Below are positions 50,978 to 61,000 of a stretch of DNA of 64,000 nt, piece by piece; positions within the stretch are counted from its first letter, which is position 1; every line of letters begins with the position of its first letter. The notes under the pieces are model-generated. The model did not search any database and was not told the origin of the DNA. It worked only from the letters and a program-made list of their open reading frames with translations. Made by a program: the position numbers and the translations under genes. The DNA lies in the NCBI GenBank assembly GCA_017403155.1, contig JAFQOP010000014.1:57677-121676 (forward strand), in the 5' to 3' direction. The stretch comes from Clostridia bacterium. GTDB taxonomy: Bacteria; Bacillota; Clostridia; Oscillospirales; CAG-272.

Positions 50978-52219
50978 ATGGATATTTCTTCACTCAGAGA
51001 TCGTCCGCCCGGCGGCGCTCTTACTGTAAGTGAACTGAATAATTACGTAAAAGGACTTCTGGACAGAGACAGAGTTCTGAATGCCGTAACGGTAACAGGT
51101 GAGATTTCTAATCTGACCGACCATCGCTCGGGGCATCTTTACTTTACCCTCAAGGATTCCGGTGCACAGATAAAGTCGGTGATGTTCCGCTATGCGAGGG
51201 CAAAGCTGCGATTTATGCCCGAGGAGGGGATGAAGGTTACCGTGCACGGTACGGTTTCTGTCTATCCCCAGACGGGTGCAGTTCAGCTGTATGCAAATAT
51301 GATAACCCCGGACGGAGTAGGCGCGCTCTACAAGGCATATGAGCAGCTGAAGGCAAGGCTGGCGGAGGAGGGGCTGTTTGACGAGGAGCACAAAAAGCTC
51401 CTCCCGAGATACCCGACACGCATAGGTGTCATAACCTCACCGACGGGCGCCGCTGTGAGAGATATCATCAACGTTACGGGCAGGCGTTATCCGATTGCCG
51501 CGGTGTATCTGTATCCTGCACTGGTGCAGGGGGAGGGCTCGGAGGCGAGCCTTATCAAGGCACTTGATTATCTTGATAATTCGGGGCTTTGTGACGTGAT
51601 AATCATCGGTCGCGGCGGTGGCTCTATCGAGGATCTTTGGAGCTTTAACAGCGAGGCTTTGGCGAGGAGAATTTACTCTGCCAAAACACCGATAATATCA
51701 GCCGTAGGTCATGAGACGGATTTTACAATCTGCGATTTCGTTGCGGATATGAGAGCACCGACGCCGTCCGCGGCAGCGGAGCTTTCTGTTCCCGATATCA
51801 GGGATATCGTCCTCGGGCTGGATAACTGCTCTGACAGAATCGAGACGGCGCTTGTGAGATGCGTGGAGAGAATGCGTGAAAGACTCGCTAGGTGCACGGA
51901 CAGACCGATATTCTCGGACAGTGCTTACCTCACAGAAGCTCATTTTGAGCGAGTTGAGGATCTTTTCCTGAATACAAAGAAAGCTCTCAGCGATAAATTA
52001 GCAGAGCTTTCATCGAATTTGAAGCTCCTTTCGGGAAAGTGCGATGCGTTAAGTCCTCTCTCTGTCCTCTCTCGCGGATATTCCGTCGTGTCAGGCGAGG
52101 GCGGTATAATAAAAAGTATTGACGGTGTAGAGGCCGGTGACGAGCTTTCCCTCCGCTTTGCAGACGGTGAGGCAAGGGCAAAGGTCACCGAAACCAAACG
52201 AAGCCGTACGGAGGAATGA
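50978..52219 (+). CDS. xseA: exodeoxyribonuclease VII large subunit
   Basis: Single-strand exonuclease catalytic subunit. The N-terminal OB fold (VSELNNYVKGLLDRD, GEISNLTDHRSGHLYFTLKD) is followed by the catalytic domain with PTRIGVITSPTGAAVRDI, IIGRGGGSIEDLWSFN and VGHETDFTICDFVADMRAPTPS, then a coiled region and the C-terminal LSRGYSVV strand. At 413 residues it is normal. xseB follows 1 base later. Confidence 0.97.
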   Translation: MDISSLRDRPPGGALTVSELNNYVKGLLDRDRVLNAVTVTGEISNLTDHRSGHLYFTLKDSGAQIKSVMFRYARAKLRFMPEEGMKVTVHGTVSVYPQTGAVQLYANMITPDGVGALYKAYEQLKARLAEEGLFDEEHKKLLPRYPTRIGVITSPTGAAVRDIINVTGRRYPIAAVYLYPALVQGEGSEASLIKALDYLDNSGLCDVIIIGRGGGSIEDLWSFNSEALARRIYSAKTPIISAVGHETDFTICDFVADMRAPTPSAAAELSVPDIRDIVLGLDNCSDRIETALVRCVERMRERLARCTDRPIFSDSAYLTEAHFERVEDLFLNTKKALSDKLAELSSNLKLLSGKCDALSPLSVLSRGYSVVSGEGGIIKSIDGVEAGDELSLRFADGEARAKVTETKRSRTEE

Positions 52220-52220
52220 T

Positions 52221-52460
52221 ATGAAGAAAAATTTAACCTTTGAAGAGGCAATAGCATCCATTGAGGGGACGGTAGCCAAGCTTGAGGGCGGAACCCTCAC
52301 TCTTGATGAATCTCTTGCCGCCTTTGAAGAGGCGGTTGGTCTGATAAAGCTTTGCAACGAGAAGCTGTCGGGTGCGGAGCAGAGAGTAAAGATGCTTATC
52401 GAGGGGGCAGACGGCTCGGTAACAGACGTGCCGTTTAACACGGGAAACGATGAGGCTTGA
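52221..52460 (+). CDS. xseB: exodeoxyribonuclease VII small subunit
   Basis: A 79-residue helical hairpin protein: LTFEEAIASIEGTVAKLEGG and LTLDESLAAFEEAVGLIKLC are the two family helices. The frame is open upstream inside xseA, but the ATG after GGAGGAATGAT gives the correct start. It overlaps tlyA by 11 bases. Confidence 0.95.
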   Translation: MKKNLTFEEAIASIEGTVAKLEGGTLTLDESLAAFEEAVGLIKLCNEKLSGAEQRVKMLIEGADGSVTDVPFNTGNDEA

Positions 52461-53187
52461 CGTTTACCTTTTTGAAAAAGGATTGGCGCACAGTCGCACG
52501 GATGCAAAGGCTCTAATAACCGAGGAACGGATATTCGTTGACGGCAAGCTAGTTACCAAGCCCTCATACAACGTTGAGGACGGTGCGAAGGTTTCCGTCA
52601 AGGAGGGCGGTGTACGCTATGTTAGCCGAGGCGGTATAAAGCTGGAAGCGGCACTCAGCGAGTTTTCCGTTGATCCAAGCGGCAGAGCCTGTCTTGACGT
52701 AGGCTCTTCAAGCGGAGGTTTTACCGATTGCCTTCTGAAGCACGGTGCGGCGCGCATTATTGCGGTTGACTCCGGGCGCGACCAGCTTGCAGAATCGCTT
52801 AGGTGCGACGGACGTATTTTCCTTATGGAGGGCTGCAATGCCAGATATCTGACATCCGATATGCTTCCTTTTGTGCCGTCGCTTGCGGTTATGGACGTTT
52901 CATTTATTTCCGCGACGTATATTATACCTGCCGTTTATAATTGTCTTGCCGAGGGGGGAGAATTTATTTCCCTGATCAAGCCTCAATTTGAGGTTGGCAG
53001 AGGCGGAGTCGGTAAGGGCGGCATAGTTAAGGATGATAAAAAAAGAACAGAAGCTGTCAAAAAGGTCACGGATTTTGCTGTACAGACGGGCTTCGACGTA
53101 GTTGGAACGATTCGCTCGCCTATTGAGGGGGGCGACGGAAACATCGAATTCTTGGCTCATTTCAAGAAAAAAAGAAGGGAGGGGTGA
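52450..53187 (+). CDS. tlyA: TlyA family rRNA 2'-O-methyltransferase
   Basis: N-terminal S4 RNA-binding domain (residues 1-60, RLDVYLFEKGLAHSRTDAK) joined to an FtsJ-like methyltransferase. The SAM site is CLDVGSSSGGFTDCLL, and the VMDVSFIS and KPQFEVGR segments hold the KDKE-type catalytic residues. Mycobacterial TlyA methylates 16S and 23S cytidines; the shorter clostridial type may act on only one. In Bacillus ispA and dxs lie between xseB and tlyA; here they are absent. Confidence 0.94.
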   Translation: MRLDVYLFEKGLAHSRTDAKALITEERIFVDGKLVTKPSYNVEDGAKVSVKEGGVRYVSRGGIKLEAALSEFSVDPSGRACLDVGSSSGGFTDCLLKHGAARIIAVDSGRDQLAESLRCDGRIFLMEGCNARYLTSDMLPFVPSLAVMDVSFISATYIIPAVYNCLAEGGEFISLIKPQFEVGRGGVGKGGIVKDDKKRTEAVKKVTDFAVQTGFDVVGTIRSPIEGGDGNIEFLAHFKKKRREG

Positions 53188-53189
53188 GT

Positions 53190-54041
53190 ATGAAGAATAT
53201 ACTTATCATTCCAAATATAACAAAGGATACCGAGCTTTCTGTCAGCCGCGCCGTCGCGCGTGTGTTAAAGGATGCGGGTGCTTTTGTTTTCGTTGAGAAA
53301 AAATATTCCGAGGGGCTCTCGGAGGTTGCCGAGGTAATCGACTCTGCAGGCGGCAGAATCGAGCTCATCGTTGTTATCGGCGGTGACGGCTCGGTTATAG
53401 ATGCGTCCGTCCTAGCAATTAAGCTCGATATTCCCGTAATCGGCGTAAACCTCGGAAATATCGGCTACCTTGCCGAAATTGAAACGGGCGAGCTTGAGCT
53501 GCTGAAGAGAATTACGGAGGATGACTTCAGAATCGAGGAGAAAATGCTTCTCACCGTAGAGCTTGAGGAGAATGGCGGCACGCTTGTATCGGAGAGACTC
53601 GCTCTGAACGACGTAATTATCTCTCACGAGAGCTACGTCGGTCTTGCAGAGCTGTATCTGACAGACTCGCACGGTGCTACGGTGAAATATAGGGCAGACG
53701 GCTTGATACTTTCGACTCCCGTCGGCTCCACTGCATACTCGCTATCAGCGGGCGGACCTATTGTCTCGCATGATATAGATTCGATTACGGCCACGCCTAT
53801 TTGCCCTCATTCCTTCTTCAACCGCTCTGTCATCTTCAATTCAACAGAGAGGCTCTGCCTGTCAAACAACGGCAAGGAGCCCTTGAATATAACTGTTGAC
53901 GGACGGCACTTTGCAGCCCTGGAGGCAGGGATGCGCTGCTACGTATCCACCGCGACAAAAAAATTCAAGATGCTTACACTTGGAAAAAACAATATGTTCT
54001 CGACTCTTTTCGGTAAAATGAAAAGATTTGAAAATATTTAA
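53190..54041 (+). CDS. nadK: NAD kinase
   Basis: Phosphorylates NAD to NADP. The active-site GGDGS sits in VVIGGDGSVID, where the usual GGDGT has Ser. NLGNIGYLAE, ALNDVIIS and the DGLILSTPVGSTAYSLSAGGP block bind NAD. The ATG follows GGGAGGG by 7 bases; the GTG two codons earlier overlaps the tlyA stop. At 283 residues it is standard. It sits between tlyA and argR, as in many Clostridia. Confidence 0.96.
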   Translation: MKNILIIPNITKDTELSVSRAVARVLKDAGAFVFVEKKYSEGLSEVAEVIDSAGGRIELIVVIGGDGSVIDASVLAIKLDIPVIGVNLGNIGYLAEIETGELELLKRITEDDFRIEEKMLLTVELEENGGTLVSERLALNDVIISHESYVGLAELYLTDSHGATVKYRADGLILSTPVGSTAYSLSAGGPIVSHDIDSITATPICPHSFFNRSVIFNSTERLCLSNNGKEPLNITVDGRHFAALEAGMRCYVSTATKKFKMLTLGKNNMFSTLFGKMKRFENI

Positions 54042-54061
54042 CTCACAATAAGGAGATAGAT

Positions 54062-54514
54062 ATGAAAAACGCAAGACAGCAGAAAATACTCGAGCTTATC
54101 GACAAATATGATATCGATACGCAGGAGGCCATGATTGAAAGGCTGCGCGAGGCAGGCATCAATGCCACACAAACAACAATTTCCAGAGACATAAGAGAGC
54201 TGAAGCTCGTAAAGGGTATGACGGGCAAGGGGGAGTATAAGTACGTTCTTCCCAGCGTTAAGCGCGACTCCGCCACCCCCGTGCTTAATTCCTTGCTCAC
54301 CGACTCGGTGACAAATATTGAGGCAGCGGGGAATATAGTCGTCGTCAAGACCTACCCCGGTATGGCAAACGCACTTGCAGTATGCGTCGATTCTCTTGAG
54401 AAGCCGCATATTGTCGGCTCCGTTGCAGGAGACGATACAATTCTCCTTGTTGTTCGTAGCGAAGAGGTTGCCAAGGAGGTTGCAAAGGAGCTCAAAGAGG
54501 TTTTTTCACTATAA
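54062..54514 (+). CDS. argR: arginine repressor ArgR/AhrC
   Basis: 150-residue hexameric regulator of arginine synthesis and catabolism. The winged-helix domain (residues 1-70, with GINATQTTISRDIRELKLVK) binds ARG boxes. The C-terminal domain has TYPGMANALAVCVDS and GSVAGDDTILLVVRS, binding arginine. AAGGAG precedes the ATG. It lies between nadK and recN in the conserved block, where regulation of the block by arginine is not generally implied. Confidence 0.96.
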   Translation: MKNARQQKILELIDKYDIDTQEAMIERLREAGINATQTTISRDIRELKLVKGMTGKGEYKYVLPSVKRDSATPVLNSLLTDSVTNIEAAGNIVVVKTYPGMANALAVCVDSLEKPHIVGSVAGDDTILLVVRSEEVAKEVAKELKEVFSL

Positions 54515-54532
54515 AAAATTAGGGAGTAACAA

Positions 54533-56230
54533 ATGCTTCTTTCCTTACATATTGAGAATATTGCCGTTATTAAACGGCTTGATATTGATTTTAACAAGGG
54601 CTTTACCGTTCTTACGGGTGAAACGGGTGCGGGAAAGTCGATCATAATCGATGCCATAAATCTTCTTCTGGGTGCCAGGGCAGATAAGGAGCTTGTACGT
54701 ACGGGAGAGAGCCAAGCGATTTCCGCAGGGCTATTTGGCGGCCTTTCTGATATTGCGCTTTCTGCGCTTGCAGAGGCAGGAGTATATCCTGATGAGGATG
54801 GGAATATACTTATTCAGCGTCTTGTTTTTGCCGACGGTCGCTCACAAATAAAAATCAATGGCAGAGCATCTACTCTCGGACTTCTTCGTGTGATTTCTCC
54901 GACGCTTATCAGTATCCACGGACAATCGGATACAGCGTCCATTGCCGAGCCCGAGAAGCAGCTTGAGCTCATTGATATCTACGCATCTAATGCCACTCTT
55001 CTTGAAGAATATCGTCAGGCCTATGCCGATCTCAGCTCTGTAAGGGAGCAGATAGCGGACATAAAGCGGCGCGAGGCAGAACGAGAGCGCCTTTGCGAGA
55101 TACTCGAGTATCAGATAAAGGATATTGACTCTCTCGCCCTCTACGACGGCGAGGAGGAGGAGCTTATTGACCGCAAGGTCAAGATAAAAAACAGTGAAAA
55201 GATAACCAAAAACGCAGGCTTTGTTTATAAGGCACTGAAGGGAAGCGAGAAGGGAAGTGTTGCTTATCTGCTCGACCGCTCCGTTACGGCGCTCTCTCAG
55301 CTTGTTGAGGTTATTCCCTCGTTCGCAGGGTACGTTGAGATACTCAAGGATATGCTTGCCAATGCTGAGGATATTGGCGAGGAGGTGCTTGCACAGGTGG
55401 AGGATATGGATGCTGATCCTACCTCCGCGCTCAACAGCATCGAAGCAAGACTTGATAAAATTGCTAAAATAAAGCGCAAATACGGCATAACCGTAAAGGA
55501 CGTCCTTGAGTTCCGTGACAAGGCACGAGCAGAGCTCGATACACTTGAAAACTCCGAGGAGCTACTTAGTAAGCTTGTGCGTGATGAGGAGAAGCTCTAT
55601 ACGCATGCACATGAGATTGCTCTATCTCTGCACAGTGCCAGAGTTGAAGCAGCTCGCTTGATTGAGGAGAGCGTACGCACGACCCTTGAGTTCCTCGATA
55701 TGCCGAAGGTTGTTTTCTTCACGTCAATAACCGAGGATACCGACGGAGAGCGACGCGTGCTTTATAAGGATGGCTTCGATAAAATAGAATTTTACATCAG
55801 CGCAAACAAGGGTGCTGATGCTCAGCCCCTAGGCAAAATTGCCTCGGGCGGAGAGCTTGCCAGAATTATGCTTGCCCTCAAGTCGGCAATATCAGACAAG
55901 GACGGCATATCCACCGTTGTCTACGATGAGATAGACGCAGGAGTATCGGGAAAGACCGCGAGAAAGATAGGCATCAAAATGCTTTCTCTTTCCGAGAGCT
56001 CGCAGCTCTTCTGCGTAACTCACAGTGCACAGATAGCCTCGCTTGCAGACACTCATCTTTTAATAAGAAAGAGAGAGGTGGACGGAAAGACCGAAACGGG
56101 CATCACAGTGCTTGATAACAGCGGACGAATTGACGAGCTTTCCAGAATACTTGGTGGAATAAACGTTACCGCCGCACAGCGTAAGGCAGCAGAGGATATG
56201 CTCCTCGAAAGAGATAAATATAAAAGGTAA
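54533..56230 (+). CDS. recN: DNA repair protein RecN
   Basis: SMC-like ATPase acting early in double-strand break repair. Walker A GETGAGKS is near residue 30; coiled coils occupy about 160-360. The signature ASGGELARIMLALKSA and Walker B VVYDEIDAGVSG lie near 425-470, followed by the ATPase ending with CVTHSAQIASLAD. At 565 residues it is full length. It starts 18 bases after argR. ArgR-RecN adjacency is typical of Firmicutes. Confidence 0.97.
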   Translation: MLLSLHIENIAVIKRLDIDFNKGFTVLTGETGAGKSIIIDAINLLLGARADKELVRTGESQAISAGLFGGLSDIALSALAEAGVYPDEDGNILIQRLVFADGRSQIKINGRASTLGLLRVISPTLISIHGQSDTASIAEPEKQLELIDIYASNATLLEEYRQAYADLSSVREQIADIKRREAERERLCEILEYQIKDIDSLALYDGEEEELIDRKVKIKNSEKITKNAGFVYKALKGSEKGSVAYLLDRSVTALSQLVEVIPSFAGYVEILKDMLANAEDIGEEVLAQVEDMDADPTSALNSIEARLDKIAKIKRKYGITVKDVLEFRDKARAELDTLENSEELLSKLVRDEEKLYTHAHEIALSLHSARVEAARLIEESVRTTLEFLDMPKVVFFTSITEDTDGERRVLYKDGFDKIEFYISANKGADAQPLGKIASGGELARIMLALKSAISDKDGISTVVYDEIDAGVSGKTARKIGIKMLSLSESSQLFCVTHSAQIASLADTHLLIRKREVDGKTETGITVLDNSGRIDELSRILGGINVTAAQRKAAEDMLLERDKYKR

Positions 56231-56235
56231 ATAAT

Positions 56236-57132
56236 ATGAACGACGCTTTTTTTGCTCATTTGGCAGAAAAGGACGTTGAATATAAAAGAGGTTTAAAGAT
56301 TTCTGCACTCTCGTCTGTAGGGATTGGCGGAGTGGCATCTGCGGTGCTTTTTCCGGACAGCGAAGAAAAAATGATTTTTTCATTGAGGCTTCTTTCGGAA
56401 AATAATATAAAGCACCGTATTCTCGGCGGACTTACTAACGTGCTTCCCTCGGATGAGTGCTACGACGGTGTCTTATTGCTCACCAGGCGAATGCGAGCGG
56501 CAGAGGTTGATGGCAATGCAGTTGTCGCGGAATGCGGCATGACGATACCGAGACTGTGCGCATTATGTGCCGAGGCGGGACTATCAGGGCTGGAGGCTCT
56601 TCAGGGGATTCCGGGGACTCTTGGCGGCGCGATATACTCTAATGCAGGTGCATTCGGTACTGAGATCGGTGAGCTTGTTGAATCGGTGCGTGCGTATTCG
56701 TATAACAGAAGAGAGCAGGTTTGTCTTTCTGCGTTGGATCTGCGATTCGGTTACAGACGCAGTATATTATCAAGTGAGAGATATGCGTTGACCTCGGCAA
56801 GACTCAAGCTAAAATATGGCTCGACGGAGAAAATCCTTAGTGATATTGAAGAGTTTAAAGCCAGACGTCAATCTTCTCAGCCGCATGGTATGCCCTCACT
56901 TGGCAGCATATTCAAGCGCGTAGGTGACGTGTCTGCGGGGTATTATATTGATAGATGCGGACTAAAGGGCTATCGGGTTGGAGGTGCCGCAGTATCGCAT
57001 AAGCACGCCGGCTTTATAGTGAATGTGGGAAGTGCAACAAGCTCGGATTTTCGGGACTTAATTGACTACGTAAAAGAAAAGGTATATGAAAAATTCGCTG
57101 TTAAACTCATTGAGGAAATAGAGTATATTTAA
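56236..57132 (+). CDS. murB: UDP-N-acetylenolpyruvoylglucosamine reductase
   Basis: FAD enzyme making UDP-MurNAc. The FAD-binding domain includes VGIGGVASAVLF, the ILGGLTNVL loop and GIPGTLGGAIYSNAGAFG. The C-terminal substrate domain has GSIFKRVG (catalytic Ser) and GLKGYRVGGAAVSHKHAGFIVN. At 298 residues it is the Gram-positive (type II-like) form. It follows recN by 5 bases. Confidence 0.96.
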   Translation: MNDAFFAHLAEKDVEYKRGLKISALSSVGIGGVASAVLFPDSEEKMIFSLRLLSENNIKHRILGGLTNVLPSDECYDGVLLLTRRMRAAEVDGNAVVAECGMTIPRLCALCAEAGLSGLEALQGIPGTLGGAIYSNAGAFGTEIGELVESVRAYSYNRREQVCLSALDLRFGYRRSILSSERYALTSARLKLKYGSTEKILSDIEEFKARRQSSQPHGMPSLGSIFKRVGDVSAGYYIDRCGLKGYRVGGAAVSHKHAGFIVNVGSATSSDFRDLIDYVKEKVYEKFAVKLIEEIEYI

Positions 57133-57168
57133 TCTCTGCCTGGGTTTAAATGGCGAGAAGGAGGTAAT

Positions 57169-58053
57169 ATGTCCTATTCGTCTGATTTAAAGCAAACAAT
57201 TATGAACGAGCCCTACAAGGCGAGCTGTTGCCGTAAGGCATTTGTCCAGGGCATACTGTCCTCCAAGGCGTCAATTGTCGACAGCGAATGCCGTTTCAAC
57301 CTTGAAAAGGACGAGCACGCGACATTCGTTCTTCCTCTTATAAGCGAGTTCTACGGCAAGGAGGCAACTGTGTCTCGTCCGCCAAGGGGCGGCAGATGCA
57401 GGCAGGTCAGCTTTTCCTCAAAGAGCGCGGTGAGATATCTTGGATCTATTGGTGAGGGTGCAGCATTCTTCACTCCAAAATGCTCCACTTGTGCGCAGGC
57501 GTTCTACCGAGGTGTGTTTTTTGCATCAGGCAGACTCTCTGACCCTGAGAAGCAATACTTGCTTGAATTTTCACCGATAAGCTATCCCGATGCTCTTATT
57601 TCGATGCTCGGTGAGATTGATATTCCCTTTAGACTTGTTAACAGACGCTCGGAGTGGGTTATAACCTCCTCGAGAAGTGCCGTGATAGAGGACTTCCTTG
57701 CACTCGTTGGCTTAACCACTGCGGCATTTGACGTTATGAATGAGATGATACGCGGCGAGTTTTTAAACAATGCAAACCGCGCAGCAAACTGCGTTACAAG
57801 AAATATAGATAAATCAGTTGCCGCCTCACAAAGACAGCTTGCAGCACTTAAAGCGCTTGAGGCACACGGACTTTTATCCTCTCTGCCCGAGGAGCTGGAG
57901 AGAACTGCGCGCCTGAGGCTTGCGCACCACGATAAATCATTATATCAGCTTTCGATGATAGCTGTACCAAAAATATCGAAATCGGGTCTGGCGCACAGAC
58001 TTGGCAAAATAATGCAGATTGCCGAAACGCTGCTGCCCGATATGAAATTCTGA
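57169..58053 (+). CDS. whiA: DNA-binding protein WhiA
   Basis: Regulator of cell division and sporulation-related genes with a LAGLIDADG homing-endonuclease-like fold fused to a helix-turn-helix. The SFSSDLKQTI-like N-terminus and CCRKAFVQGIL segment, and the YRGVFFASGRLSD block, belong to the LAGLIDADG part; the C-terminal DNA-binding domain includes LRLAHHDKSLYQL. GGAGG is 4 bases before the ATG. rapZ and yvcK, usual upstream neighbours, are absent between murB and whiA. Confidence 0.94.
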   Translation: MSYSSDLKQTIMNEPYKASCCRKAFVQGILSSKASIVDSECRFNLEKDEHATFVLPLISEFYGKEATVSRPPRGGRCRQVSFSSKSAVRYLGSIGEGAAFFTPKCSTCAQAFYRGVFFASGRLSDPEKQYLLEFSPISYPDALISMLGEIDIPFRLVNRRSEWVITSSRSAVIEDFLALVGLTTAAFDVMNEMIRGEFLNNANRAANCVTRNIDKSVAASQRQLAALKALEAHGLLSSLPEELERTARLRLAHHDKSLYQLSMIAVPKISKSGLAHRLGKIMQIAETLLPDMKF

Positions 58054-58072
58054 ATTAAAGGAGGCACCTGCT

Positions 58073-61000
58073 ATGGGAGATTTTGTTCATCTTCATCTTC
58101 ACACAGAATACAGCCTGCTTGACGGCGCTACAAAAATCTCCGAAATAGCTGACAAGGCTATACGGGAGGGGCAGAGTGCTGTTGCTATAACCGACCACGG
58201 TGTAATGTACGGCGCGGTTGAATTCTATACCGCCCTTAAGGAAAAGGGTGTAAAGCCGATTATCGGCTGTGAGGTCTACGTTGCCGAGCGCTCCCGCCAC
58301 CTTAAGGAGGGAAAGCAGGACACCTCGGGTAACCATCTTGTTCTTCTTTGTAAAAATAAAGAGGGATATAAAAATCTATGCTATATGGTCTCCGAGAGCT
58401 TTGTTAACGGCTTTTATATGAAGCCGAGAATTGATATGGAGCTCCTTCGAGAGCACTCCAGTGGACTCATTGCCCTTTCGGGCTGCATAGCGGGAAGGAT
58501 ACCGCGCCTTATCCTTGAGGGCAATCTCGAGGATGCTGAGCGAGAAGCGCTTGCTATGCGTGATTTGTTCGGTGAGGATTTCTATCTTGAAATACAGAAT
58601 CACTCGATGGACGAGGAGCGCAAGGTTGCCTACGCACTGAGGCTTATAAACAACAAGCACGGAATTCCTCTCGTTGCGACAAACGACGTTCATTATCTTG
58701 AAAAGAGCGATGCGGACGTACAGGCTACACTTATGTGCATCCAGACGAACAACGTTATAACGGAGGGTAGACCCTTCGGCTTTGAAACGGACGAGTTCTA
58801 TTTCAAATCGACCGAGGAGATGAAGAAGCTGTTTTCGTCCTTCGACGGTGCAATTGAAAACACTGTCAGGATTGCGGAAAAGTGTGATTTCGACTTTGAG
58901 TTTGATAAGCTCCATCTCCCCGATTTCCGCTCCGACGACGGACTGTCGCATAAGGACAAGCTCCGACATAACGCATACCTCGGCTTTGCCGAAAGAGAAA
59001 AAACGGGCAGATTCAACTTTCTCAGGCATCCGCGTGAGGAATATGAGGCAAGAATGGAGTATGAGCTGTCAGTAATCGACAAAATGGGCTTTAATGCCTA
59101 TTTTCTTATCGTCAGCGACTTCGTTGCCTTTGCAAAGCGGTCGGATATCCCAGTCGGACCCGGACGTGGCTCGGGTGCCGGAAGCCTAGTTGCATTCTGC
59201 ATCGGAATAACAGACGTTGACCCGATTGCCTTCGACCTGCTTTTTGAGCGCTTCCTTAACCCCGAGAGAGTCTCTATGCCCGATTTTGATATTGACTTTT
59301 GCTACAACAGACGTGAGGAGGTCATCGACTACGTAAAGCGCAAGTACGGTGAGGACAAGGTTGCACAGATTGTAACCTTTGGTACCCTTGCCGCAAGGGC
59401 GGCGGTTCGAGACGTTGGCAGGGCACTCGGCATGCCGTATAGCCAAGTAGATACGGTAGCCAAGCTTATCCCACGTGAGGCGAATATAAATATAAAATCA
59501 GCCCTCTCATCAAAGGAGCTGCGAGAGCTGTACAATAACAATGCCGAGGTTCGTCGCCTCCTTGAGGTCAGCATGAGCCTCGAGGGAATGCCAAGACACG
59601 CCTCGACGCACGCCGCCGGAGTCGTTATAACAGAGCTGCCGACTTATGAGTACGTACCTCTGTCGTACAGTGGCACGGGTGTGGTGACTCAGTTTGATAT
59701 GAATACCGATGCCAGACTCGGACTTGTTAAGTTCGATTTCCTTGGACTTCGTTATATTACGGTTATTCATGATGCCGAGTGTGAGATAAAAAAGAAGCAC
59801 CCCGATTTTGATATATCAAAGGTGCCCTTCGACGACAAAAAAACATTCAAGCTACTCTCGGATGCCAAGACCGACGGTGTTTTTCAGCTGGAGTCGGGTG
59901 GAATGAAGCAGGTGCTTTCCCGTCTTATGCCGTCAACGCTTGAGGACGTTATTGCTTGTATTGCGCTGTATCGTCCCGGTCCTATGGATTCTATAGATAA
60001 GTTTATCGAGAGAAAGCACGGAAGAGAGAGCTTTGAGTACAAGATCCCGTCGCTGAAGGAGATTCTCGACGTTACCTACGGCTGTATCGTTTATCAGGAG
60101 CAGGTAATGCAGATATGCCGTTCTCTCGCAGGCTATACCTATGCTCACGCGGATATCGTAAGGCGCGCAATGTCCAAGAAAAAGGAATCCGCCATGCTCG
60201 CAGAGCAGGAGGCTTTTATCAAGGGCTGTATTGAGCACGGAGTTGATGAGGAGTTGGCAAAGGAGATATTCGACGAAATGGTCGGATTTGCAAAATATGC
60301 CTTCAACAAGAGCCACGCGACGGCATACGGAGTTATATCTTACAGAACCGCTTATCTGAAGGCGCATTACCCTGCAGAATATTTTGCAGCTCTTATGACA
60401 AGCGTGCTCAGCGACAGCACCAAGCTTCGCGAATATATTGCAGACGCACAGAAGCACGGAGTAAGTGTGCTTGCACCCGACATAAATTCGAGCGGTGCCG
60501 ACTTTACAGTAACTGATGGAAATATCCGATACGGTCTTCTTGCAATAAAAAACGTCGGCAGAGTGTTCGTTGACTCTGTTGTACGCATAAGAGCAGATAA
60601 GCCGTACAAAAGCTTTGATGAGTTTGTCAGCCGTATGTCGGGTGCCGACCTCAACAAGAGGACGCTTGAGGCGCTCATCAAGTGCGGTGTTTTTGATAGC
60701 CTGGGTGTACCCAGAAGCGCGCTTATCTCCTGCTATGAAGCAATAGTTGATTCGGAGCAGGATAAGGCTCGCAACAATATTGCGGGGCAGATGGATATGT
60801 TCTCGCTCTTCTCCGACAGCGCCTCGTCTTCTTCCTCGGGCTATGAATATCCCGATATGCCCGAATACTCTCTTCGCGATCTTCTTCTCCTCGAGCGAGA
60901 GAGCTCGGGAATGTATTTCTCGGGTCACATGCTCGATAATTTCTCCAAGCATATCGAAGCTCTCACCACGGATAAAATTTCAGATATAATGAACGATACC

